Position numbers and translations under genes: made by a program. Of a DNA stretch of 64,000 bases, positions 34,480 through 42,434 are shown one piece after another. Positions within the stretch are counted from its first letter, which is position 1; each line of letters begins with the position of its first letter. The notes under the pieces were generated by a model, which saw only the letters and a list, made by a program, of their open reading frames with translations, did not search any database and had not been told where the DNA came from. The DNA comes from Kaistella faecalis (lineage in GTDB: Bacteria > Bacteroidota > Bacteroidia > Flavobacteriales > Weeksellaceae): contig NZ_CP078067.1 in the NCBI RefSeq assembly GCF_019195395.1, positions 2,594,402-2,658,401 of the forward strand, given 5' to 3'.

Positions 34480-35364
34480 ATGAAAAACACCAGTCCTCCA
34501 AGGAAATACTCCATAAAGAACATCAAGAAGACTCCCCAGCATGTGGTAGATTTCAATTTTTACTCCTTTGAACAGTTTCTGAAGGATGCGGAACATCTTA
34601 CAAAATCACACCGGCACGACTTTTATACCTTTGTGCTCACCATTGATGGCGTGGGTTCGCATATTATAGATTTTGAAGAGTACGAAATCAAACCCAGGCG
34701 GCTGTTCTTCATCAATTATGACCAGATTCATTCCTGGAAGTTAGACGGGCCAATCCACGGGAAAATTATTCTGTTTTCAAAGTCGTTTTATAACCTTATT
34801 TATACCGGTAACAGTGACATTAGGAGTGACACGGCGCTGGAAATCCTGCCTACCTACGTTGATATAGAGGAAGAAGATTTCTCTTCCTGGCTCTCCGTCT
34901 GCGGGCATATTGAACATGAGTTTAAAAAATCTGAAAAGTTTTCGGAAGAGGTGATCTGTCTTTTGCTGAAGACCTGTGTTTTAAAAATGGAGCGCATAGC
35001 GGAAAATTCCAACCCGGCAAGCAGCAGGACCGACCACAAAAGTATGCTGGTTGATGCGTTCAAGAAACTGGTGAATGTGAATTTCCGGGAACTTAAAACA
35101 ACAAGTGATTACGCCCACGAGCTGTCGATAACGGCAAATTACCTGAATGCCCTTGTAAAGGAGTCACTTGGGAAACCTGCAGGGACTGTCATTCGAAACC
35201 GGGTCATACTCGAAGCAAAAAGACTCCTGTTGCATTCGGATCTCTCGGTACGACAGATCTCTCTGGAACTGGGATTTACAGACAATTCGCACTTCGGAAA
35301 GTATTTTAAGAAAAGTACCGGTCTTACGCCAGATACGTACAGAAAAAATTCGATTAATAATTAA
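34480..35364 (+). CDS. AraC family transcriptional regulator
   Basis: A 294-residue regulator. I choose ATG 34480 (MKNTSPPRKYSI); ATG 34471 is also possible, while the upstream TTG at 34456 lies inside the -7 box. The N-terminal part is a cupin-like sensor (KSHRHDFYTFVLTIDGVGSH, then FINYDQIHSWKLDGPIHGKI). The C-terminal AraC double HTH is clear: TSDYAHELSITANYLNALVK, then VIRNRVILEAKRLLLHSDLS, and FTDNSHFGKYFKKSTGLTPD. Because the same inverted repeat lies before this gene and before the UspA operon, it probably controls itself and that operon. The effector is unknown. Confidence 0.93.
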   Translation: MKNTSPPRKYSIKNIKKTPQHVVDFNFYSFEQFLKDAEHLTKSHRHDFYTFVLTIDGVGSHIIDFEEYEIKPRRLFFINYDQIHSWKLDGPIHGKIILFSKSFYNLIYTGNSDIRSDTALEILPTYVDIEEEDFSSWLSVCGHIEHEFKKSEKFSEEVICLLLKTCVLKMERIAENSNPASSRTDHKSMLVDAFKKLVNVNFRELKTTSDYAHELSITANYLNALVKESLGKPAGTVIRNRVILEAKRLLLHSDLSVRQISLELGFTDNSHFGKYFKKSTGLTPDTYRKNSINN

Positions 35365-35375
35365 TATCAATATTT

Positions 35376-35582
35376 ATGAAAAATAACAGTTCAACACACC
35401 ATTCAAAAAGCAGAACAGACCTGTTTTACCGACAAAAGCCCGAAAGTCTGAAATTAAGACATACGGGGATTTCAACGAAAGTGGATTCAAATTTTGATTC
35501 CTTTGGACTTATTACCCTAACCCATATTGAAGCGGAAAAACCAAAGGAACACAATGTAAGAAACGGGAAGGTACGTCCATAA
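35376..35582 (+). CDS. Small basic protein of unknown function
   Basis: A 68-residue Lys- and His-rich peptide starting MKNNSSTHHSKSRTDLFYRQ. It begins 11 bases after the AraC stop codon, so it may be expressed with it. No domain or membrane segment is visible. It may be real or a chance frame. The 200 bases after it hold no gene. Confidence 0.4.
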   Translation: MKNNSSTHHSKSRTDLFYRQKPESLKLRHTGISTKVDSNFDSFGLITLTHIEAEKPKEHNVRNGKVRP

Positions 35583-35784
35583 AAAAGTCACCGGACCGGG
35601 GGCTGCCGGAACTGATCAATTGACCTCAGGTCCAGTGGCCTCCGGATGCCTGCATTCACCATGAGGTATGGCAGGCAGTTTGCGTAGGTTTGGCGCGGGA
35701 GTAATCAGGTGACAGAAACCATCAGTTCTTCAAGGGCATGGTATCACTGATTAATCCCTGCATTGCGGTACGATAAAAAGAAAT

Positions 35785-36630
35785 ATGGAAACCAACAAAC
35801 TTTTACAATCCTTTCAGGAAAGCTGGAACAGTTTTATAGACCGGGTGCCCGAAATCCTGATGGCCATACTCATCATTGCCATTGGAACTTTCGTAGCCAA
35901 TAAAATATCAGATCTTGCCCGTAACACGATCAGAGGTAAATCCAGAGACCCACTGATGACCAATTTTCTGGTGAAAGCCATTAAACTTGTTTTTATAACG
36001 GTCGTTATTATGTTTGCCCTAAGAATTGCAGGACTGGACGGTATCGCCACCGGACTTTTAACGGCGGCAGGGGCTTCTGCGGTAATTCTGGGTTTCGCCT
36101 TTAAAGATGTTGGCGAGAATTTTATATCAGGGATCATCCTTTCCTTTAACAGGCCTTTTAATCTGGATGATACGGTAAGCATCGGTGATATTTTCGGTAA
36201 GGTGAAAGCAATGGAATTCCGATACACCAAACTTAAAACTTTCGACGGTAAAGTGGTGTATATCCCGAACAGTGATGTCATCCGAAAGTCCGTATTCAAT
36301 TTCACCGAAGACGGCTTTTTCCGTATGGAGTTTATGGTGGGTATTGCCTATGAAAATGATATCGACAGCGCTAAAAATATTATTTTAGAGACCATTGAAA
36401 AACACCGTCTGGCTTTGCGGGACCCCGACCATGAGCCTTTCGTGCTTACCGACGAGCTTGCCACCAATGCAGTCAACATCAAAGTGTTTTTTTGGGTAGA
36501 CGCGGAAGATTACCGCCGGGATGCCCTGATGATCCGCAGCGAAATGATCGATCAGGTAAAAATCAATCTGCTCTCCACTGGCATCTCTATGCCTGCAAAT
36601 ATTCAGGAACTCAAATGGTATAAAGAATAA
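35785..36630 (+). CDS. Small-conductance mechanosensitive channel (MscS family)
   Basis: A 281-residue inner membrane channel that opens on hypo-osmotic shock. Three membrane segments are seen in the first 100 residues (EILMAILIIAIGTFVANKIS, LVFITVVIMFALRIAGL and TGLLTAAGASAVILGFAFKD). The last is the glycine-alanine pore helix TM3 of MscS. The cytoplasmic beta domain follows: FNLDDTVSIGDIFGKVKAME, then VYIPNSDVIRKSVFNF. Length matches E. coli MscS (286). It lies 32 bases upstream of the DUF389 gene and probably shares its transcript. Confidence 0.93.
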   Translation: METNKLLQSFQESWNSFIDRVPEILMAILIIAIGTFVANKISDLARNTIRGKSRDPLMTNFLVKAIKLVFITVVIMFALRIAGLDGIATGLLTAAGASAVILGFAFKDVGENFISGIILSFNRPFNLDDTVSIGDIFGKVKAMEFRYTKLKTFDGKVVYIPNSDVIRKSVFNFTEDGFFRMEFMVGIAYENDIDSAKNIILETIEKHRLALRDPDHEPFVLTDELATNAVNIKVFFWVDAEDYRRDALMIRSEMIDQVKINLLSTGISMPANIQELKWYKE

Positions 36631-36662
36631 TGAATTAAATTTGCGGATATTTCACTGTTGAT

Positions 36663-37946
36663 ATGAACAAACTTTTTAACCTCCACAACGGCGAAGAGCG
36701 CAAAGAAAAAGTCCTGGAAAATGTACGCAACAGCATTTCTTTTTCGGGTTCCAATTTCTGGATTCTCGCGTGTGCCATCATGGTGGCTTCCATTGGGCTT
36801 AATGTAAATTCCACCGCTGTTGTCATTGGTGCGATGTTGATTTCTCCGCTGATGGGACCTATTGTAGGGGCGGGCTTTGCATTGGGCATCTATGACTCCG
36901 CGCTCCTGAGGAAATCGCTGAAAAACCTGCTTATTTCTACGCTGGTAGGTCTGCTGGTGTCCTCGCTATATTTTCTGCTGACCCCTTTCAAAGAAGCCCA
37001 GTCTGAAATTCTGGCCAGGACCGCGCCGAATATCTACGATGTGCTCATTGCTTTCTTTGGTGGTCTGGTGGGAGTGATCGCCGTAACCAGGGTTGAAAAA
37101 GGAAATCCGATTCCCGGAGTCGCCATTGCGACCGCTTTGATGCCGCCACTCTGCACTGCAGGATATGGTCTGGCAACCGGTGAATTGACTTATTTTGCCG
37201 GCGCCATGTTTCTTTATGCCATTAACTGTGTTTTTATCTGTATTGCCACCTTCATCATTGTAAAATATTTAAAATATCCTGCTGCCGAATTTGTAGATAA
37301 AAAAAAGGAATCCAGGGTCCGCACCTGGATTACCGTTGTCACGCTATTAATGATTATTCCCAGCGTTTATTTTGCCTACCGTTTCTTAGAGCAGCAAAGA
37401 TTTTATGAACAGGTCTCCAATTTCATCACCAAAGAGTTTGAGGATAAGGGAAATACCATTGTGTACCGAAAGACTTTCTATAACACCAGTCCCAGGCGTA
37501 TAGAACTTGCTTTTCTTACCCGTAAATTTACATCGGAGCAGATCAGGGACGAAGAAAGAAAACTGGCTGCATTCGGAATTACAGATACCCGCCTCGTGAT
37601 CCGGCAGGACAGCGCTTTTCTTGCCCAGGCTTCGAAAATTCAGAATAATGAAGTGGCAAACGATGTTTCCAAGGTGGCAGCAGAACTCAATGCGAAAATG
37701 GATAAATACGTATTCCAGACAGATAATCTTTTCAGCGAAGCCAAAGCCATCATTCCGCAGCTTCAATCACTTTCAGCATCAAAGCAGGAAATTCTTTCCG
37801 ACAGCGACAGCGCATCCGTGATTCCCGTCGCCATGTATGAAAGCGGGAATGCGCTTAGTGATGAGCAGACCAAAACGCTGCAGAACTGGTTGAAAGCCAG
37901 GCTGAAAGTTGATACGATTGAAATTTATAAGAGACCGTCGAAGTGA
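36663..37946 (+). CDS. DUF389 family membrane protein
   Basis: A 427-residue inner membrane protein of the DUF389 family. The core begins VRNSISFSGSNFWILACAIM and continues with several membrane segments (VVIGAMLISPLMGPIVGAGF, NLLISTLVGLLVSSLYFLLT, VLIAFFGGLVGVIAVTRVE, GVAIATALMPPLCTAGYG). A further segment TWITVVTLLMIIPSVYFAYR leads to a periplasmic or cytoplasmic C-terminal half of about 180 residues. Function is unknown. The C-terminal half is the source of the duplicated fragment found at 31648-31706. Confidence 0.9.
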   Translation: MNKLFNLHNGEERKEKVLENVRNSISFSGSNFWILACAIMVASIGLNVNSTAVVIGAMLISPLMGPIVGAGFALGIYDSALLRKSLKNLLISTLVGLLVSSLYFLLTPFKEAQSEILARTAPNIYDVLIAFFGGLVGVIAVTRVEKGNPIPGVAIATALMPPLCTAGYGLATGELTYFAGAMFLYAINCVFICIATFIIVKYLKYPAAEFVDKKKESRVRTWITVVTLLMIIPSVYFAYRFLEQQRFYEQVSNFITKEFEDKGNTIVYRKTFYNTSPRRIELAFLTRKFTSEQIRDEERKLAAFGITDTRLVIRQDSAFLAQASKIQNNEVANDVSKVAAELNAKMDKYVFQTDNLFSEAKAIIPQLQSLSASKQEILSDSDSASVIPVAMYESGNALSDEQTKTLQNWLKARLKVDTIEIYKRPSK

Positions 37947-38429
37947 TGGGTGATGGATGCCGGAAGGAGGGGTGGCTTTGGGAGCGTGCCGTTGCTTTAA
38001 GGGGGAAGCCAACAAGTAAAGTCGGGATAAACTACAGCAGGCCCTTCATAGGGGTGAGGATCTGCATTCAAGCACTAATGTGACTTTGGGAGTCTCCGCC
38101 AGGAAATCCCGAAAGCTGATCATTGTGACCCTTCGGGAGCCTCAGGGTCCGGGATTAATGCCTCAACGGTGGCTACGGGAGCTGAGCCACCGGAATCCGG
38201 CATCGTGAAGTGCGGGAAGCTTCAGCTGATCTCCGATATCTGAAGTGTCTTCACTCGGAGCATTCAGATCGAAAGCGGAAGGGCTGGTCTTATCATTTCT
38301 CTAACATGAAAACATAAAAACAGACAGGTATTCTTTAATAATTTTCCCTCCCAATATTTCTGTATTAAAAGGACTTTAGCACGGTTGTTGCCTGAGTGAA
38401 CCCATTAAATAAATTCATCATCATCAATT
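37947..38429. other. Gene-free spacer
   Basis: No open frame with coding character is seen. It is richer in GC than its neighbours and contains a CGGTGGCT/AGCCACCG hairpin (38167-38174 with 38185-38192, ten-base loop) and other short inverted repeats. No promoter box of the TAnnTTTG type is evident before the next gene. Confidence 0.5.
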
Positions 38430-38852
38430 ATGAAAAAACACATTTTATTACTCATCGGGATCGTGTCATTAATTATGATGTCATGCAGTACGAATACGGT
38501 CCTGAAAGACCAGAAATTATATGCCAATGCCTGGGAACTTGAATACATCACGGGGCCAAGAATTACTTTTCAGGGATTATTTCCGGACATGAAACCTAAA
38601 ATTCAGTTTACAGCCGGGTCGGATATGATTACCGGAAACAGTGGCTGCAACGGGTATTCCACTCAATTTACAGTGAAGGGAGACCTGATCTCTTTTGCTG
38701 ATCCAGAACTCTCAACGATGATGTATTGTGGAGATGGGGAAGTTGTTTTCCGCAAGACAATGAAACAGATTGACCGTTACAGGGTAACCGACGGAAAACT
38801 GGAATTTCTGACGGGAGATGTCGTGATGATGAGATTTAAACCGGCGCTGTAA
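38430..38852 (+). CDS. META domain lipoprotein (HslJ-like)
   Basis: A 140-residue lipoprotein with the lipobox LIMMSC (modified Cys at 19). The META domain is evident: NAWELEYITGPRITFQGLFP, then KIQFTAGSDMITGNSGCNGY, STQFTVKGDLISFADPELST and TMMYCGDGEVVFRKTMKQI. These domains are small beta proteins first described in HslJ and are often stress-related. The conserved NSGCNGY motif is complete. It stands alone between two gene-free stretches and is followed by a clear terminator. Confidence 0.9.
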   Translation: MKKHILLLIGIVSLIMMSCSTNTVLKDQKLYANAWELEYITGPRITFQGLFPDMKPKIQFTAGSDMITGNSGCNGYSTQFTVKGDLISFADPELSTMMYCGDGEVVFRKTMKQIDRYRVTDGKLEFLTGDVVMMRFKPAL

Positions 38853-38868
38853 CTCCTTACCGCATGTA

Positions 38869-38904
38869 AAAAGAGCAGGAAAATTAATTCCTGCTCTTTT
38901 TTTT
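38869..38904. terminator. Rho-independent terminator, possibly bidirectional
   Basis: AAGAGCAGGAA (38871-38881) pairs perfectly with TTCCTGCTCTT (38888-38898), a six-base loop between them, A residues before and eight T residues after. It could serve the META gene and the leftward acetyltransferase gene. Confidence 0.85.
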
Positions 38905-39023
38905 GAGGTCACTGAATTGCCCCTCTGATCTGAATAAACCTCCAGCGGAAGGTACTTAAAGCTTTAATTAAATGTTTAGCATTTACTTCTCCAAAAAATG
39001 TAGCTCCGTTACCGGCGGTAATT

Positions 39024-39659
39024 CTATCCATGGTCCAGCAGCTTTTGAAATTCATTCAGATACTTTGCCAAATGAAAACCATCTGCTAATCCATGATGGG
39101 CTTCGATGGAAACCGGTAAATATTTCCTGCCATCCCGAATACTGAACTTGCCAAAAGTAACTTTAGGAACTGATTCTGTTCTGTCAAAATCCGTAGGATG
39201 CAACAGTCCGGTAAATGAAGTCCATGGAAGGGTAGAATGCCGGATGAGGTCTTTTTTTATATCATCATTGTTTAACCGTAAGCCGTTTGAGTTCTGAACG
39301 GCTCTGATTTCTTCCTGCAGTTCATTATTGAAGGTTTCGAAATCATCTGAAAAGCTGACAAAGGCAAATCCAAAAGTTCCGTCTGCTCTCCCAATTGTGC
39401 AGCCGGCATGCACGTTATCGAATAATACCACCTCATGATCAACAATTCTTAATTTCAATTCTTCAACTGAATTGATCGCAGCCATTGATTTGTGAAGATA
39501 GCAGGCAAAAAACGACCGTTCTTTTTCTTTAGCTTTTTTATACGCTGTCGTACAGTCTACCTCAGTTACAATACCAAAATAGGGGCTTGCCATTTTCGAG
39601 AAGAATTCATAGTGCTCCTTTCTGTTCCATTTTTCTGTGTCGATTACTTTCATTTGCAT
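39024..39659 (-). CDS. Chloramphenicol acetyltransferase-like protein (CatA fold)
   Basis: A 211-residue enzyme of the trimeric CatA family, which acetylates chloramphenicol using acetyl-CoA. The catalytic motif is visible near the C-terminus: VSIEAHHGLADGFHLAKYLN, with the HHxxxDG pattern (catalytic His). Other family features are CTTAYKKAKEKERSFFACYL, then FAFVSFSDDFETF and LPWTSFTGLLHPTDFD. Family length is about 210-220, so it is full-length. Many chromosomal Bacteroidota members do not confer resistance, so the substrate stays open. The second Met (residue 3, 39653) is an alternative start. Confidence 0.85.
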   Translation of the reverse strand: MQMKVIDTEKWNRKEHYEFFSKMASPYFGIVTEVDCTTAYKKAKEKERSFFACYLHKSMAAINSVEELKLRIVDHEVVLFDNVHAGCTIGRADGTFGFAFVSFSDDFETFNNELQEEIRAVQNSNGLRLNNDDIKKDLIRHSTLPWTSFTGLLHPTDFDRTESVPKVTFGKFSIRDGRKYLPVSIEAHHGLADGFHLAKYLNEFQKLLDHG

Positions 39660-39834
39660 TTTTCAATTTAATATTGTGCTTGTTAATGACTGAATGTTCT
39701 CAAAATCCTTCTATCTGATTTCTTGTTCAGAGCGTTTTCCCGATTATTTGAATTCACATGCAAAATCGGGAGGGCACATCGGTGCGCTGTGATCACACTC
39801 GGTTTTTCAATCCAGAGATAAACACCTTATTTCC

Positions 39835-40018
39835 AGATGATCAACCGCATAGTCACTCAGAATCTCATTCAGTAACTCTTCTGTCAGATCAGGGCTCTCC
39901 AATAATACCGTTCTGAAAATTTCAGTTGTGTCTTCAGGGGTCAACTGATTGCGTTTTTAGGTATTGGGGAAAAGCTGCATGAAGGCTTTCGGGTTAATAT
40001 TTCCAGTGGTTTTCATTA
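39835..40018 (-). pseudogene. Decayed copy of the 68-residue protein at 41952-42158
   Basis: Reading leftwards from the CAT at 40016-40018, the sequence runs parallel to 41952-42158: MKTTGNINPKAFMQLFPNT, then a stop in place of Glu, then NQLTPEDTTEIFRTVLLESP. Several substitutions, the stop codon and a small gap make it non-functional. Confidence 0.6.
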
Positions 40019-40029
40019 TCAATTGATCT

Positions 40030-40228
40030 TTTTCTTTATTGAGGGCGGTTTTTATTTTCAGAATCAGATTACGGCTGTAGTGTTCACTTTTTCCGGTGAC
40101 GCGCTGGATCTTTGGGGTATATGCAGACTCCCGTGATCCAGGATTTTATGATTTACGTTTGTTTACTGAAAAAAGTTTTGAAATTCCAATCGATATCTTT
40201 CGGTAGGAGGACTGTAGTACCGTGATTT
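40030..40228 (-). pseudogene. Decayed copy of the small gene at 30620-30823
   Basis: The stretch matches 30690-30903 (for example CGGCTGTAG, CACTTTTTCCGGTGACGCGC, TGGAT, and the upstream CTTTCGGTAGGAGG with GTAGTACCGTGATTTTT). A one-base loss after GCGCTGGAT and other changes break the frame. The two copies are about 9.3 kb apart, in the same orientation. Confidence 0.65.
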
Positions 40229-40249
40229 TTTTGAAAGATGTTTCCTGTA

Positions 40250-41548
40250 TTACAATTTATACCTTTTTAAGGTGTTTTCAAAAGCAGCAGCTTTTATAAA
40301 GTTTTGTTTCTGCTTGTTTACTTGGATGATTTCTAAAAAACCTAATTCCACTAATGATTTTAAGTCGGTTCTTGCCGTATAATTTGATATATTAAATCTT
40401 GCTTCCATTTCTTTAGTGTTCAGAATTCTATCCTGATCATCGTGAATAATTTTTAATATTTGTGCCATTCTGTCATTCACTCCCGGTATTTTCATAAACT
40501 TCGCGGCCTGAAACACTTCTTTCTGCTTATGACTGATATACTCTTTTAATGCGACAAATGATCTGTCCATTGTCTTAAGATGATAGGTTATGAAATAAGT
40601 CAGATCATTTTCATCAGTTTCTGTGTATAAGTACGCTTTCTCATATTGGGATTTGGTATCTTTGATAATTCTGGAGATCGACAGATATTCCGTTAACCAA
40701 TACCCTTTTTTAAGCATATACCAATAAAATACAGCCCTCGCAGTGCGACCATTTCCATCTGTAAAAGGATGTATCCAGCCAATCATAAAATGAATAATGC
40801 AGCCTTTAATTATGGGATGGATAAACTCTTCACCATCCGTATTAAAAAATAGGCATAAATCATTGATGAGTATTCTAAGATCAGATTGTAAAGGTGGGGT
40901 ATGTACAATTTCACTGTCAATATGATTTACTACATGTACATCATCATTTTCTCTGAATGCACCCTCATCTTCAGAATCTTCTAAGGTCTTATTTGTAATG
41001 AGATGATGAATATATAATAAATTTTCTACTGTTAAATCTTCACTTTTGTGCTGAACAATATATTTCATGGTCATAAAATTGTTCAAAATCATTTGTTCAG
41101 ATTTGTTTCTCGGCTTTTTCTCCTGCTGAATCATTTCTTTAGCCTTTTTTCTCGTTGTGCTGGCGCCTTCCATTTGGCTGCTGGAAATAGCTTCTTCCAT
41201 GATAGAGCTGATCATGAACTTAGTCTTGTCAGTTTCTGCAATACCAATGTTGCTTCCCAGTGTTCCACCGGTATGCATGTCAAACTGATGTAATGATTTT
41301 TGAATATAATCTGTTATAACATAATGAAAGGGATACGAATGAAATTTCACGGTTTTACTTTTTAACAATCTGTCTAACTTTATTGCACTCCAAAGTTCCA
41401 AAGGGGTGCAGTCTTTGGCTTTATATTTTATTTTATCCCAGTATAAATAATCATCCTGTATTTTCTGCAGACTTCCATTCATCTGAAACTTAACCATAAG
41501 CGGTATTGTCTGGTCCGTTTTTTCTATCTGAGGTGCCGGTTCAATCAT
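40250..41548 (-). CDS. Fic domain protein with C-terminal winged helix
   Basis: A 432-residue Fic protein, which would transfer AMP or a similar group to target proteins. The catalytic loop is IHPFTDGNGRTARAVFYWY (around residue 257). Upstream lies an inhibitory-type segment and the Fic N-terminal domain (MEEAISSSQMEGASTTRKKA, where SxxEG is the usual inhibitory motif). The C-terminal segment is a winged helix (ILNTKEMEARFNISNYTART, then DLKSLVELGFLEII). I choose ATG 41548 because a -7 box sits at 41580-41573 and the upstream in-frame codons would lie across a perfect hairpin. It may regulate its own promoter through the winged helix. Confidence 0.9.
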   Translation of the reverse strand: MIEPAPQIEKTDQTIPLMVKFQMNGSLQKIQDDYLYWDKIKYKAKDCTPLELWSAIKLDRLLKSKTVKFHSYPFHYVITDYIQKSLHQFDMHTGGTLGSNIGIAETDKTKFMISSIMEEAISSSQMEGASTTRKKAKEMIQQEKKPRNKSEQMILNNFMTMKYIVQHKSEDLTVENLLYIHHLITNKTLEDSEDEGAFRENDDVHVVNHIDSEIVHTPPLQSDLRILINDLCLFFNTDGEEFIHPIIKGCIIHFMIGWIHPFTDGNGRTARAVFYWYMLKKGYWLTEYLSISRIIKDTKSQYEKAYLYTETDENDLTYFITYHLKTMDRSFVALKEYISHKQKEVFQAAKFMKIPGVNDRMAQILKIIHDDQDRILNTKEMEARFNISNYTARTDLKSLVELGFLEIIQVNKQKQNFIKAAAFENTLKRYKL

Positions 41549-41572
41549 TATTTTTGTAATAGCTATAGAATT

Positions 41573-41620
41573 CAAAGATAAGTAAAAACCTCGAGATTTT
41601 TTTAAAATCTCGAGGTTTTT
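41573..41620 (-). promoter_or_regulatory. Fic gene promoter with a perfect 17-bp inverted repeat
   Basis: On the minus strand the -7 box TATCTTTG is at 41580-41573, 25 bases before the ATG. Directly upstream, 41584-41600 and 41604-41620 are exact complements over 17 bases (core AACCTCGAGAT), with a TTT loop. It occupies the -33 to -7 spacer, so it is a strong operator candidate; as RNA it would form a terminator-like hairpin. Confidence 0.75.
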
Positions 41621-41649
41621 ACTCATTGTGGGTTTTTACACCGAAGGTG

Positions 41650-42032
41650 GTCAATGACAGATTTCAGATATCCTTGTTATTGACTACGTCGAATCTTCGA
41701 TTTCTGAACGGAGCACAGCACAGTGAAGAATCTCTATAATTTAAAACCGATGACTTCCAGATGTTCAACCGAATAATCTTTTAAAATTTCATTCAGCAGC
41801 TCTTTGGTCAGGTCAGCTTTTCACTCCATTGTATCCCATTCCGAAACCGAATAGGCGATATGGTCAATGACAGATTACAGACTGGATATCCCTGTCATTG
41901 ACTACATCAAATCTTCGATTTCTGAACGGAGCATAGCACAGTGAAGAATCTCTATGATTTAAAACCGATGACTTCCAGATGTTCAACCGAATAATCTTTT
42001 AAAATTTCATTCAGCAGCTCTTTCGTCAGATC
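41650..42032. repeat. Tandem duplication of about 165-175 bases
   Basis: 41650-41816 and 41858-42032 are alike almost throughout (GTCGAATCTTCGATTTCTGA, then ACGGAGCA, GCACAGTGAAGAATCTCTAT and the following GATGACTTCCAGATGTTCAA). The second copy includes the 3' end of the small leftward gene at 41952-42158, so the first is a truncated third copy of it. Confidence 0.75.
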
Positions 42033-42158
42033 AGAACTTCCCAGTAATACCGTTCTGAAAATCTCAATCCTGTCCTCAGGGGTCAATTGATTGAGTTTTT
42101 CGGTATTGCGGAAAAACTGCATAAAGGCTTCAGGGGTTATGTGTTCAGTGGTTTGCAT
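41952..42158 (-). CDS. Small acidic protein of a locally amplified family
   Basis: A 68-residue helical protein starting MQTTEHITPEAFMQFFRNTE, then KLNQLTPEDRIEIFRTVLLG and SSDLTKELLNEILKDYSVEH. Two broken relatives lie nearby (39835-40018 and 41738-41818, both same orientation). Intact frame against decayed copies suggests it is or was expressed. Function is unknown. Confidence 0.55.
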   Translation of the reverse strand: MQTTEHITPEAFMQFFRNTEKLNQLTPEDRIEIFRTVLLGSSDLTKELLNEILKDYSVEHLEVIGFKS

Positions 42159-42303
42159 GGTATATAATTTTTTTTCAGCTGTCGTGTGTTAATCTTGTAG
42201 GTACATCAATTTACTAAATACAAAGATCAACAAACAGATCCCTAAAGCATTATTCTTTCAGTATAAATTTCCAAATGGATCAATAGCAGTTCCACAATAT
42301 TAA

Positions 42304-42358
42304 TTACGGTAAACCGTAAAAAAGATATGATGAAATATTGTATTTTTATAAAAATTTG
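42304..42358 (+). promoter_or_regulatory. TTACGG palindrome and TATTTTTATAAAAATTT module before the PLD-helicase gene
   Basis: TTACGGTAAACCGTAA (42304-42319) is a palindrome with seven-base arms. After 21 bases comes TATTTTTATAAAAATTTG (42341-42358). The same pair with 22-base spacing occurs at 52757-52812 before another rightward gene. This is a candidate promoter plus operator. Confidence 0.55.
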
Positions 42359-42434
42359 CATCTATGTGCTTACGAATGTAAAAATGGTCACTTGGCCACA
42401 ATTTTTTACAAAAAAAGAAAGATAAGAACTGCTA

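Noticed and set aside
39024..39659. A confirmed antibiotic resistance gene
   Set aside because: The fold and active site match CatA, but chromosomal homologues often do not confer resistance, so only the family is called.
41548..41626. The longer Fic start at 41626
   Set aside because: It would place the perfect hairpin and the -7 box inside the coding region; the ATG at 41548 fits the promoter.
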